Assembly: GCA_000827495.1 (NCBI GenBank)
Contig: KN817525.1
Span: 1-64,000, forward strand
DNA from: Hypholoma sublateritium FD-334 SS-4
Taxonomy: Eukaryota > Basidiomycota > Agaricomycetes > Agaricales > Strophariaceae
Direction of reading: 5' to 3'
Length of the DNA: 64,000 nt
How positions within the stretch are numbered: position 1 is the first letter of the stretch; each line of letters starts with the position of its first letter. The notes beneath the pieces were generated by a model. The model was not told where the DNA came from, ran no database searches, and saw only the letters and a list, made by a program, of their open reading frames with translations. Both the position numbers and the translations under genes were made by a program. Shown in pieces: positions 24,001 to 35,340 of the stretch.

Positions 24001-27000
24001 GAGATGGACAGCGACGTCAAATGTGAGGGTCGAGAAAGCAACTTCGCCTCCGACAATAACATCCGCGCTCTTACCATTCCCTTTCCCTTCCAGTGTGATT
24101 TGAAGGAATGCGCGCTTCAGCTCCACCTCTCCGAAATGAATGACATCGCTGGTAAGGTCTCCACGAAGGGTAACATTATGGGAGGTAATGGTGAGACCAG
24201 CATTGACGGACGTATATTCGCCAATGGTAACTTTATCGAGGGCAATATTGAGGCCTTTATCGGAACTGATGGAAAGGCGAGCAGTGCCAATTGTGATGTC
24301 CACGTCCGGAAGAGAGAGGCTATTCTTCGAAATTCTTTCGAACAGGGCCTCGATCGTGTCGAATCGTACATTGTGGATCATTGCACTGACATCAAAAGAG
24401 CGACCAGGAGCGAAGTATCCTTCAAACGATGCCTGAACCTTCTTGTACTTGAAATCAGCAGAAATACCGAAAACAAGCGATTTCCACGGTGACGAAAGGG
24501 CAAACGAGGCGGAGAATGATGTATTGTTGAGCTGTGAACGTTGCGGTGTGCGTCAATTCAATATACCTTAGATGAGGCTGGAAACTTACAGTGAACTCAT
24601 TGACCCCGAGCGGATTGCTCCACACATCAATATATGCTCCCAAGCTGACAGTGCCACCGCATTCTTGGATTTCGTAGTCCAGCTTCAATGGAGTGACTGA
24701 TCCCGGGACGTCGAGGAGCATGATCCCAAATACAGAGAACCCATATTCAAGGGCCATGCGAGGCTTTGGATCGAACTTCAACGCCTGAATACCGAAGATC
24801 TTAATCCCAATCTGCGACAGAATAACGCCATCGATGGGTTTGCAAGCAATGCCAGAAAATACACCTTCCAGCGTAAAGCTGTTGAGGGACGGTAGCTCGT
24901 TCCATCCTCCACTTGTGCCAAGGAAAAGCTGCACGGTGAGTATCGGTTCGTCGACGCCCAAGACCTTTGACAGGAGATCCCGAAGCCCGCCGCATGCACC
25001 ATCTACGACCAGATCGGCGGAAAAATGCCACCCAACGTCCTTAGTTGCTTCGAATGGGTAGTTCTGGTGGAAAACAGTGACTTTGCGGAATGTGATATCG
25101 TCGAATGTGGTGCCCTCCAAAGAGGGAATTATCGACGAAAGATGAAAATCATCGCTAAGTGAGGCAGACGCGACCGAGGCGGGTGTTCCAGGTAAAACAA
25201 CCACGCCGGGCGGAGCGGGTCCTTCCCATTTCTCAAATTTCGCTCGCAAGTTTGGTTGGCCAAACAGTTCTATTTCGCCAACCAAGACGAACCCTTCATT
25301 CGGCGGATAAGTCACTGGGGCTGGACTGGCAAGTATGGGAGGAATAACGGAATCAGCCCATGAAAAAGCGGAAGCGGACGCATTCTCGGTTCTAGATATG
25401 TTGATGGGTAGGTGTGGAGGCCTTATTTCGACAACGCGAATAGCTTTGGGAGGCGCGTCTTCGGATACATGAGAAAACAAGGCATCGGCGCCGATAACGT
25501 GAATGGGCGGCGCATTGCTTGGTACTTCATCAGCTACTGACGGTTGTCCAATTTCAGGTTCCAGGACCTTGGATCCTTCAACGTAGACAGATGGGAGGTG
25601 GTTCTTCGCGGCATTCCAAAGGAGCATGGGTTCTTGATACGTTGAACTGTCCGTCTGGATCGAGGCGGCGATGCCCCAAGTTTGCTGTGCAGAGGCAAAA
25701 AAATTGTTGGTATTGTCCTTCATGGTACGGCTGTTTTCGTAGAGGTATTCCATAAGAACATCGTCCAGGCGAGCCTCAACACGAAGAGGAACATATCGCG
25801 AGAATGGATCGAATGTGTGAGAAACATTGGGGAATAGCCCTTTCTGTAGAGGGGTGAGCTTTTCAAGCGTATCTTTCCTATAACACGGCACATACCAGGT
25901 GAGTCTTGCTCATTTTCCATTCGTATTTCAGACCGAGAGACAGCCACACTAAGAATTGTGAGCCTCTTGCAGCGATACACGTCGAGACTCGAGAAACTCA
26001 CTGTATTTTTGCTCCTCGACCCAAGCGGGAACATCTTGGTGCCGCCAAAAGGGAAATCCGTTGGCGTGATCCAAACGAGTTATAGTGCCGGCGAAAACAT
26101 TGGTGGTAGTGAGAGTACCAGACCGTTTGTCGTCACCCGCAAGTTGCGCTTCATATTTGAGCAGAGCAGTAATGGTATTTTCCGCGCGTATCATGTGAGT
26201 GTTGCATTCGCCAGTTCCAAAGACAAGGTTCTCCCGCGTCTGAGAAGATGCTAGGTCAATGATATCTCCAGTCCCACCGAAGTGAAATGCATTGCGGTGA
26301 AGCCACTACCATGTTCCGTGAATAAAGGGAAATATTCAAAGCCGCAATCGGTCACCTACCTCGGCGTCCTTTGGTATACTGTCTGTCAGTGCTGCTTTGC
26401 CCCATATTTCCTCAGCTAGCTGAACATTTCATCAAACGTCAGCGAATTTGGAATAGTAGCCAGATTCAAAACTTACGAGCGTCGCACTCGCACCCATGAC
26501 AGTCCCTTGACCTTTGTATTTTGAACGCTGTCCAGTCGCAGCGCTGGCTTTGGCATGATTCATTGTTGCAATCGTGACAAGACTTCCGCGCGGGCCTTTC
26601 TGGTTGGCGTGAATTGCGAAGTCTATCTGCTCGGCCTGCCCGGGCTCGGGCCATGGGCGTAAAAGAGACGGCTTGTTTTGCAATTTGTTCCAAAACATGG
26701 TGAAGTCTTCCTGGGTCATCCACGTTACGTATAAGAACAGATAATGTACTGATTCGGACATTAGCGACCGACGAATGGACCTTATCGAATATATTCTCAC
26801 TTCCAGTTATGACCAAACCTTTGTTGGTGGCATATTCGAAGCTGACGACCTGCCTGTTGTATTGGGGCAGTTTAAGAGTTTCGTCATTAAATGCTGCCTA
26901 GTCAAATTGAGCAAACAAGACCATAACAAATTAAGGTTTAACGAAATATATGGACTCACCTCAAAGATAGTGCTCAGCGTAGCAACATCGAAGGTGGGTT

Positions 27001-27520
27001 TCTCTCCGGGCGGCGGGGAGAAATACAGCGTAAACCCCCCAGCGGCAGGCTGTACGAAGCGGCTGTAAACATTGTAGGGGGAACTAGGCGTCGATTTGTC
27101 GATATCAGCAAAGACATTGAGCCATTTTTGCAGCTGTTTGTCGTCCCATTCCTTGACGGTCTTACAATGGTACGGGTCGATAACAAGACCAGAGGGCAGG
27201 GGTACCCTTACACCCCTACCGGTCCAAACATAGAACAGAGTCGCATTCTGGTTGTAAAGAAGCGTCCTGTAATCATCCTGGCGGGCCTCGGGATTGAGTC
27301 GTGATAATAAGTCTTGAAGCTCGAAAAAAAGTCCACTACCAGTGCCATAAGTATCTCCGATGTAACAAAATCTCTTGTCGGCATCCATTGGCGAAGCAGA
27401 TTCCAGAGGTACGCCTTCGTAGAGAGGGATGCGTAACTGGAAATGGGACTGTGCATCGTTGCTGGGATTGTCCATTACGTAGTCGACATCAAGCGGGGAG
27501 AACTCTTCGTAGTCCGTCAT
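21014..27520 (-). CDS. Very large protein of unknown function, beta-rich body and amphipathic helical C-terminus
   Basis: Thirteen phase-consistent exons (26960-27520, 26801-26897, 26477-26748, 26360-26419, 26002-26305, 24590-25908, 23787-24531, 23299-23731, 23167-23246, 22881-23114, 22595-22817, 21121-22542, 21014-21068) give about 1,934 residues. I do not recognise a named family. No signal peptide or membrane span is evident. Residues ~1-450 are globular; ~700-1440 are rich in short alternating beta segments, with two blocks carrying 'WSNPLGV' or 'WVNPLGV' that look like diverged internal repeats. From ~1490 to 1830 the protein is Ala/Lys/Glu-rich helix: a coiled-coil part ('AAQKAVDDAGNDWRAAVD' style) and then amphipathic repeats of apolipoprotein/LEA type. 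The join at 25909-26001 uses a GAG acceptor and is the weakest. The last 55-nt exon is inferred from a GTGAGT donor; without it the protein ends at 21117. A lipid- or surface-associated role is only a guess. Confidence 0.8.
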
Positions 27521-29384
27521 TGTGACTGAGGAGTTGAGGGATGAGAGCGAAGGAAGAATATACCTGCAATGGTTTATATAGATTAGGTTGCCTCTGTTCT
27601 GTTCCACTCATAACAGCATGACATTGCGAAAGGTACGACAGGCACAGTCGTTCCGCAGTAGAACGGAGAAAGTCAAGGTCCATCAGGGTCCATCGTCGAC
27701 AAACGTTGACAGGGACTAGGAATCGCCGGTGTAAGGAACCTATTCGAACAGCCGCTAAGAACTGCAACTAGAACACAATGGACGTTTGGCTAGTCTCGCA
27801 AGGGGAAGAACGCACATAGTATACTGATACAGGGTGTTGCCGCCGACAGTGAATCACTCACATACGACTTGGATGTAACGTTGCATAATGGCTTCGAACA
27901 CACCATAGAGGTAAGATACGTTTTCTGTATATTCTGCGCGGTGGAAATCGAACTTGAACAGTAGATTGCGTGGACTCTAGGGTGTGTCCATCGGCGCAGC
28001 GACAGTAATGTTTTCTGGAGATGGCAGGCACACTCGTCGGGTAAACGAGGTACGATGAGGCACATCAACGGCGCTGATTCCCCACCGGTGTACGTTCTGG
28101 AAAGGTTCCTATACAAGTTGTTTGAAGAGGTTCAAAGCTCTGCCGCATGCTTGGCTGAAGCTCGTGCATACTTGGCTGAAGCTCGTGCATGCCTGTTGCG
28201 GTCTGTCGTGGCAAAAGTACGGTTAATTGGCTTTCTGCTGAGCTATCCTAGGTCATGCCGCTGGCACGAATTACCTTTGATTGGAGACCACGTTCATTTT
28301 CTGATCCTTTCCTGACCGCATTCCAATTACATGGACTGGCCATTATGGCGTAGAAATGAGATTGGAACTTAAAACGAAGAAAGAAAATCGGATATGGCAT
28401 TGACTGGAAAGACGATCCACTTACGTGCCCATTCGAGGAAATCTATCCGTTCATACGATCGAGTGACTACGCGTGCAGGTTCGTAATATGGCGTTAGAGC
28501 ACTGAAATCTCCGGGAATAGTTTCAGCATCGCAAGACTTGGGGATCCGTTTGGCCTTTGGTTCCGAGATAGGATGACTTCAACAACAAGCATATTTGTTC
28601 ACGAACCATAGACTTCAGCGTACTATTGCGCACAATGCGCGATTCCCAGGTCTGATTGAGTAGGTGGCAACTTGCTTCTAGTGGCATACATTTCTGCGTG
28701 CCATGAGTGTGTTCATGCTTGTAGTGGAGTTGGCCATGGCCCGGTAAAACACCCGCATAAGACGGCGTGACCTTGCATTGACGGTCCCTGAATCCATAAG
28801 TGAGGTAGCGCAGCGGGCGTCGATGGCGTCGAAGATACACAGTTGAATTTTGTCGCCACTCTCAATGCAAAAGAATCTCGACAGGTCTGGGAGGTGTCGA
28901 TGGCTGAAGACAGATCGGAGCTCAAGTCGTTCAGACTCCGCTTTCACACCACCTTCCGAGTCCAAGCTCCGCCGCTTGTCCCCCGCCATCCGACTGCAAA
29001 AAAAACCGTCGGTAAACCCAGAGTCATCACAAAATCACACATAACTTGTTCATATACTCTTATCTATCTCAGAAAAAAGCTTTTCGTCGTCTGCATATCC
29101 GAATCCTAATCTAAAAACATAGTTGTCCACAGCGTGAAGTCCACCCAAAATTTTTAAATCCTGCGTCTCTCATCTCGGCTCGTCAATATACAATTCCAAG
29201 TCCATTTAGTTCCGTTTTCAGACCTGCTCAGCTTCGAGAGAAGGAGGACGTCCACGACCATCTGTTTTCGCAAAGAAACGAAGCTCTTATCGAAGACTAA
29301 TTTGTAATTCCCTCGCCCGATAATGCACAAAACGCGGAACCGACCGCCTCTAGTGCGATGGGTATTTACTCCTCCGCCCGGCAA
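27521..29384. other. Gene-poor stretch upstream of the large gene
   Basis: Contains the large gene's promoter, a short tandem repeat at 28145-28192 and a 103-codon minus-strand open frame at 28678-28989 without recognisable domain. No gene could be supported. Confidence 0.4.
28145..28192. repeat. Two-unit 21-bp tandem duplication
   Basis: Units 28145-28165 and 28166-28186 differ by one base and are followed by the first six bases of a third unit. Each unit is 21 bp (7 codons), so it would be frame-neutral if translated. Confidence 0.8.
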
Positions 29385-30170
29385 TTAATCGACCTGGCTT
29401 GGCCATCAATCTCACTGCCACCTTTTCCCAAAAACACAGCATAGGCAAGTACATATGTACAACAGAGAAGAGTTGATTAAACTAGGCAACATGAATTCAT
29501 CGCAATACCCCAGTGCGGAGACAAAACTCATCGCAACGCGCAGGGGTTATGTCTCAGTCTATAGTCATTTGGAGAATTGTTTGCCGAGTTCTCAGCTTTC
29601 TCTAGCGAGGTTTACATACGCAGGAAGTCTTCCCTTACTCTCCTGGCGCTGAATGCCTCGCACGGAACTTACCATCATATTCAACGAACACATCAGAATG
29701 GCCAAACATGGCTTCCCACTGGTAAGTAGTGACCAGCAAATTCCCTCTCTTATCTTATCGTCTGACGCACCAAACACTGCTAGCCAAAACACTGGTAGTC
29801 CGACAAACCGCGGGGGGAAATGCTGTGTTCCGACGAAGCACCTTGACGGACAGCAGGAGAAGCTTCCTGGAAGAGTCCAGCATGAGGTATTATATTGCAG
29901 TACGAAGTGTTTCCTCCGGTGCCATCCTTTCCGTTCCGTGGCGTTAATTATCCTCCCTAGCACCAGAATTTCATCATTGATATACCTGATTTAAAGAATT
30001 TCGATTGGTCGACCTTACCACGGAACTTCTTCAACCGCGTCCTAGGTCAGCTATCGCTGAAAGTACCTGTTCTCCAAAGGACTCTCAACTCGCGCAAACA
30101 TTACCGAATTGAGCTCGAAATCAGCGAGTTGCATATGGAACAAGAGTCCTCCGAGGAAGGTCAGCCTTTC
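29385..30170 (+). pseudogene. Decayed partial copy of the SNF2-family ATPase gene
   Basis: Segments run collinear with the minus-strand SNF2 gene at 6.3-9.1 kb. 29450-29545 encodes 'YNREELIKLGNM', matching '[12 protein letters not shown]' of the parent's fourth exon (near 8.6-8.7 kb). 29670-29725 matches the motif VI exon and its flanks, including a GTAAGT donor. 29785-29905 matches '[20 protein letters not shown]' as 'LVVRQTAGGNAVFRRSTLTD'. 29950-30165 matches the last exon ('ELLQPRP'). Most of the second RecA lobe is deleted, and stops and frameshifts break the rest. The intron between the motif VI exon and the next is retained, so the copy arose at DNA level and not from mRNA. Outer limits are approximate. 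Confidence 0.82.
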
Positions 30171-30734
30171 AGTAAAAGAAGTCCCCCCGCAGGCGTTACG
30201 ACTCATTTTGGTACGACTCATTTTGAACTATTCTCTGCTCCACAGGGCTATTCCTGTGTTTCCTTCGCTCAGCTTTTTACATATCTATTTCACATATGAA
30301 ATATCGTCCCTTCCTCCATTTTATTATTGCTGTCTTTTCACTATACCCCACTTCGCAAACGCGCACTTATTCTGCATTTTTTGCCTCAAATAATGATGAG
30401 CAGCCGGCGTGCAAAAACTCCAAAAATAAATAAATAGACCCGGCGGTTGCGACTCATTTTCTGTCGAAGGCGCTATCTTTACTCCATCACAGCATGTAAT
30501 GATTTCCTTGGAAATTGCAATTCACCGGACGCCCCATATCCGACCTTCTAGCGTACTCCGCTGTGATCACCCTTTCTTCGCGGATAGCCAGACTCGCCCT
30601 CCAGAACCATTAACCCAAAGTGCCAATATGGCAGGGCTTCTATCCGGCACACAGTCAAAACTAGCTCGACAAACACTGCACTTTCTCCACCACCACTTCA
30701 CATTTCCCCCAACATCCTCCAAAGTTCATCGACA
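30171..30734. other. Gap between pseudogene and Knh1-like gene
   Basis: Promoter region of the secreted protein gene. The phrase 'CGACTCATTTT' recurs at about 30198, 30214 and 30450. No gene seen. Confidence 0.4.
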
Positions 30735-31284
30735 ATGGCACGCACATTCGCTTCTTTCCTCATCGTTCTTTTCTCCTTTTTCTTTATGGCCAACGCCTCC
30801 CCCATGAAGTTGGTGGCGAAGGGGGTCCAGGACGTCTTCGTTCCGCAAATTATCAAGCCCGACGCCACAACCATCTGGGTTACTGGGCAGGCCGCCACCG
30901 TCGAATGGTGCTTATGTTCTGTCCCCTTTTCCGGCGGTACACTGATAAATTATGGTAGGGATGCGTCCAACGCACCAGTAAACATTTCTAACGGAGCCTC
31001 TGTTTTATTGCGCGGATGTGAGGATGCCCATTGTTTCACGTCCATTCCATGCTAATACATTAATGATTGGTGTAGACGGAACAGTGGCCCAGGGCTTCGA
31101 CCTTCGCAGTGGGAATGTTACTTTCCTTGTGCCAATTGTTCCTGCAGGCTCGTACATCATTACATGTGAGTCCTTCGACTATATGCATAAGTGTCGCTGC
31201 GAAAAGCTCCCTAATGTGTGTCTATGTTCGTCAGTGTTCGGGGACTCTGGCAATGACAGCCCACCTTTTACTATTATCAACTAA
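30735..31284 (+). CDS. Small secreted Kre9/Knh1-like domain protein
   Basis: Four exons (30735-30907, 30959-31017, 31076-31165, 31235-31284) give 123 residues. The first ~23 form a clear signal peptide (hydrophobic 'FASFLIVLFSFFFMANA'). The rest fits the Kre9/Knh1-type N-terminal domain of fungal Ser/Thr-rich GPI-anchored wall proteins: 'WVTGQAATVEW', 'DASNAPVNISNG', 'QGFDLRSGNVTFLVP', 'AGSYIITLFGDSGNDSPPF'. Unlike the long relatives, it stops right after this domain, with no Ser/Thr tail and no hydrophobic GPI signal, so it is predicted soluble and secreted. Role in beta-glucan assembly is inferred from the family only. It is convergent with the GH5 gene, 165 bp apart. Confidence 0.88.
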
Positions 31285-31449
31285 TTGAGGGAAGCTGATT
31301 TTGCAGTCACGACACTGGAAGTTTCACGGAGCTAGGCATTGAAGTCTATAATTTACAGCCTGAGGACATTTTCTTGACATAGTTTTACTTCAACATGGAC
31401 ACTAGTTTGATATCTGGTTCAACATTTAGCGTGGATTTTCCTCCTGTCA

Positions 31450-33165
31450 TTATTTCTGCCAACTGTGAGCGTACTCGCGCAGAACCTTGTTCAGTCCGTC
31501 GCGCTTGAGGCACTGCTCGAACGAGAAGCTTTTGGCGAGCTCTTCCAATTGTGCTTCGTCCATTCCGCGGAAGTACTCCGCCCATTCGTTAACCAGGAAC
31601 TCGGCCATAAGCATGGTCCTGCTGAGACGGGTTACCCTTTCTTCTACGCTCCAAAGCGGCGGGTAAAGTTTGAGCTTGGACTCATCCGATACCGAGCTCT
31701 TGACGAGGTCTACGATTGGCTGATAGATGCTTTTAACGTATTTGTCGTCCTTGCCCCAAGCGTCCACGGCAAGGTTGTGTTTCCTTTCTAGGAAATTCTT
31801 GAACAGTTCCATGTACGGTGTTTCTCGCGAGACGTAAACCATCCCTTGAAATCCGATATCTTTGTATAGCCAAATGGACCAGCTAAGACGATCCTGGCAG
31901 AGTATACGAGCTTCAGCCAGAGACAAACCACATTTCATGATAATTCACCTTGGTATAGATATCGAGCTGGTCCTTCAGCACCATGTACCTTCGCTCATTG
32001 ATGCTCTCCGTCTGATCCCCGTCATACTCCGTCCTCGCATACACCGGACCCCACTCTCCATTCCAAACACACAGACCCTTCTGGTCCATCCAGCTCCGCT
32101 TACGCTTGTACGTGTTCCTAAGAAGGGTCTTCTGCTCCTCCGTCCCCGCGTACGGCTCAGGAGAGTTTGGAAACCCGTAAATGGCATAGTCGTGTATCGC
32201 GTACGCCGTGTTCGCCCAGCGCACGCCCGCGTCCTCAGGGAACTTCGAAAAGTCGACCGCGAACGTGTTCCCGTCGAGAAAGAGCGCGTGGCGTGTGTCG
32301 ATCGCGCGAATCGCCGTGTACGCACGGTCGTAGAACGCGATTAGGCGCGCGTGCTGCGGGTGGGGGTCGGCGGGCTCATTCAGTACGTTGTATCCCGCGA
32401 CCCACTCGTGCTCGCGGTAGTGCGTGGCGATCTGCTCCCAGATCCACACAAGCGAGTCCTGGAAGTGCCGGTGCTGCCAGAAGGCCGCGATGTGCGAGCC
32501 GGCGTCCGCGTGCCAGCCGCCGCTCTGCCCGCCTGGCGCGGTGTGCATGTCGATGACGGTATAGATACCGACCTTAGCGCAGATGTTGATGGCGCGGTCG
32601 AGGTGCTTGAATGCTTCCTTGCGCAGGACGCGTGGGTTCATGTCATCTGGGCAAGTAGAAATAAATCAAACAACGCGTCATATTTCGACGAAGAGACACA
32701 CCTTGAAAATGACGATAATTGACAGCTATTCGGATGCAATTCAGCCCGAGAGATTTGAAGAACAGCGCATCTGGCTCGGCAAAGAAGTGCTCGAGGAACT
32801 GCATTACCACCAGTCAATTGGGGAAAAATATTGTGGGAATCCAAAAAGACGGACGCGGTCGAAGAAGAATTCAGCCTTCTGTTCGCCCAATACCTCCGCC
32901 AATGCCTCGCGGATCTGAAATTCACAACCAGGGTATCCTGCAAATTCGGAGTTGTTTTGCATGCGGTCTATATGAGTGCAAGAGATGAGCTCAACCTGAT
33001 ATGAAGTTCTCCATCCTGCATGATCTCAATCAGCACCAAAAGCACCGGATTATCGAGGGGTGCTTCTACTCACGTCATCCATCCACCCAACCCCGCACCG
33101 CGGAGAACGACCTCTGTTCCATCCCCATCGACGATTTTTGTCCCGTCAATCTTGAGAAACCCCAT
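31450..33165 (-). CDS. Glycoside hydrolase family 5 protein
   Basis: Six exons (33074-33165, 32996-33015, 32855-32937, 32702-32798, 31949-32646, 31450-31893) give 477 residues. The start 'MGFLKIDGTKIVDGDGTEVVLRG' region (residues 1-23) matches the family opening, followed by 'GLGGWM'. The (beta/alpha)8 barrel shows 'YTVIDMHTAPGGQ', the acid/base Glu in 'YNVLNEPADP', and the nucleophile Glu in 'VWNGEWGPVY'. No signal peptide is visible, so it may be intracellular or leave by another route. Substrate cannot be read from sequence; related fungal GH5 enzymes act on beta-glucans or sterol glucosides. Exon 2 is only 20 nt. The GH5 subfamily was not assigned. Confidence 0.9.
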
Positions 33166-34434
33166 AGTATAATATCAGCGTCGGTGAGAAAGAGGGTACC
33201 GCGCAGCCGTTCCCGTGCAGGCATGGTTGTTCACAGGGCTGGGCCAAATATGCCGACGATGGTCCGTGTATGTAGAAAAAGCCAACTTGAAGGTGCCAGC
33301 TGACCGGGATATATGAAATTGAACTGTGGGTGAGTGTCAATTTTTCGGTAATATCATGAAGGTTACCAAGAAACTTGCGCACCCCGGAAATATTACACCG
33401 CCGCAAAATGGATGTCTTGCAGTTGCGCGTGAAAGGCGGCCCTTGCGTTCAGTTTGGTGGGTGTCCATAGTCCGACGTGACAGTGCATATTACGGCAGAA
33501 GCATGACCATGACTCAGACGTTGGAGACGTTGCCTTCAATTACAGCTCAGCTTTCCTTCCCGCCCTCCTCTCCGGATAGCCCAAGCATTTGCAAGTTTTC
33601 CAAAATCCTATCTTCGAGGTGCCAACTTACCATTATATAGCTTTCAGCACTCTTGGACGCTGTCAAAATCATGACACCGCGGCGGCAGAGTCGCCGTCGT
33701 CGTTCCTAGAACCCCTGAAGAAACCGAATGGGACCATATTCTTGGGGCTTGCTAACGAAATGCTTCGACGCAAAGAACCTTGCTGCGGCTGACGTTGGAC
33801 ATCGGGGTAAGTAAAGCTGTGTCTTCAGGATCCCAGGCTACAAATTACAATGAGTCTAAGAACGTTTCAAATACAAGGTCTCCCGGGGCCGCGAGTCGCA
33901 AGGTGCATATCAAAAAGCCTGGGTTGACATCGAAGGACTCGTACACACAGTCTAGATCTGATATGAGTGCTCATAGTAAGACCAACTTGTAAGAGTCGCG
34001 ATGGTTTCCTTGAGGGCGCTGGACTGACTGTTTTTTTTGCGTTTTGCGATGATCATGGAACTCGGCTGAGCTTGGCGCGTCCGTGTACCTGCTGGGCACG
34101 GCTACTACTTCTTTCGAGCATCGCTTTCAGCGGCAACTCAAAATTCACAATATATCTGACTACGTCGACTCGTGAAACTGACGCGCTGACGAACCGAGTC
34201 CAGACTCCGTCGTTTCAGCGTCTATCATTTATGCCACTGTATGGACAACGCCTACGATTGGCTGATCCCGGCTCACATAGCCTCACATATTTGCAAATTA
34301 TGATGCCCCACTGGCAAACAACCAAAAATGTACGTACTGCATGTGGGTATATTTTTGATACATATGTAGCGCAAATTCGAATCTATCTTGCTCCTGGCAC
34401 CCATACCAATCCAAGAAATTACGGCTGGCCCGTC
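33166..34434. other. Divergent intergenic region, GH5 and cationic secreted protein
   Basis: Upstream of both genes. No further gene, repeat or motif could be supported. Confidence 0.45.
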
Positions 34435-35340
34435 ATGCAAACGCCCCCCAGAGCTGGTCTCTTGGCGGTTATTCTTTTTCTGATCGTGGCCTTAGCCTCC
34501 GCGGCACCATTGGCCACTACGCGCGCAGACGCTGATGCTGGTTTGCTCTCCACACACTCCCACACTCCTTCAAAACTCGACCATCCCCGACTGGTATCTG
34601 CTATTAGGGTTGTAAAGGAGCCTACCTTTCCACTCAGTGATGCTTTCGGTACTTCACGACATGCTCAGATACATCTGGAATCCATAAATGAGGGAGTGTC
34701 CCCCATAGAGCGGGAAGTCTTGACGCGTCGGTCGAAAATCAGTGAACATTTCAGGGTGTGCAAACTAGTATTTCACTTTGATCGTGAGCGATAGGTTTAC
34801 CTAGGCCACAGAGACTTGGTCAGAAGATCAGGGATCACTTCAAGGTATGTCTCCTCAGTCGGTCCCCATGCTCTCGTACTGACAAGAACACAGGCGTTCG
34901 GTGCAAGGGTCAAGGCTGGATTCCAGGTGCGTGCGCATTGCTGTGGGGGCTGCGCGCGATATCAGACATGCTGAACGACGTATGTAGAAATTTGCTGCGA
35001 AGGCGAAGGAAGGCTTCAAGGTGCGCTTGCCTGCATTGTCTGATTTATAGTCATGCTGATCATGACCTACGCGACGCAGAAAGTACGCCATTTCTTCCAG
35101 GAAACCGGAGCCAAGATCGCGAAATTCGGCCTCAAGGTTATTGCGACTGTTACAAAAGTCGCCGCTAAGATTGTTGGATTTATCCCTGGCATTGGGAAGA
35201 TAGCGGGAAAAGCAATGGAGCTCGTTAGCAAGGGAGTGAACGTCGCTTCGGACAAGATACACGCGACGCTTGGTGGAAAGTTAGGGAAAGCCATGGCAGG
35301 CATGAACAAGACAAATAAAGTTATGGGGTACATTCCGTGA
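34435..35340 (+). CDS. Secreted cationic protein with exon-encoded 11-residue amphipathic repeats
   Basis: Five exons (34435-34755, 34812-34844, 34894-34926, 34988-35020, 35080-35340), all phase 0, give 226 residues. Residues ~9-25 are a signal peptide ('AGLLAVILFLIVALASAAP'). A propeptide-like region to ~97 leads to a dibasic site in 'LTRRSKISEHFR'. Exons 2, 3 and 4 are each exactly 33 nt and encode RLGQKIRDHFK, AFGARVKAGFQ and KFAAKAKEGFK. Exon 1 ends, and exon 5 begins, with the same pattern of basic residues, aromatic Phe and a final R/K/Q. The last exon is Lys/Gly/Ala-rich with a hydrophobic helix ('VAAKIVGFIPGIGKIAG'). No cysteine lies downstream of the signal peptide. I recognise no family. 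The strongly basic amphipathic mature part suggests membrane or polyanion binding; function unknown. Confidence 0.72.

Noticed and set aside
25878..25895. An apparent 18-nt intron (GTATGT...ATAG, minus strand) in the large unknown gene
   Set aside because: Far too short for a spliceosomal intron and it gives the wrong frame. A longer intron, 25909-26001, with a GAG acceptor restores the frame.
28678..28989. 103-codon minus-strand open frame
   Set aside because: No recognised family, no neighbouring exon that extends it, and low-complexity composition near its end. It could be one exon of an unseen gene, but this cannot be supported.
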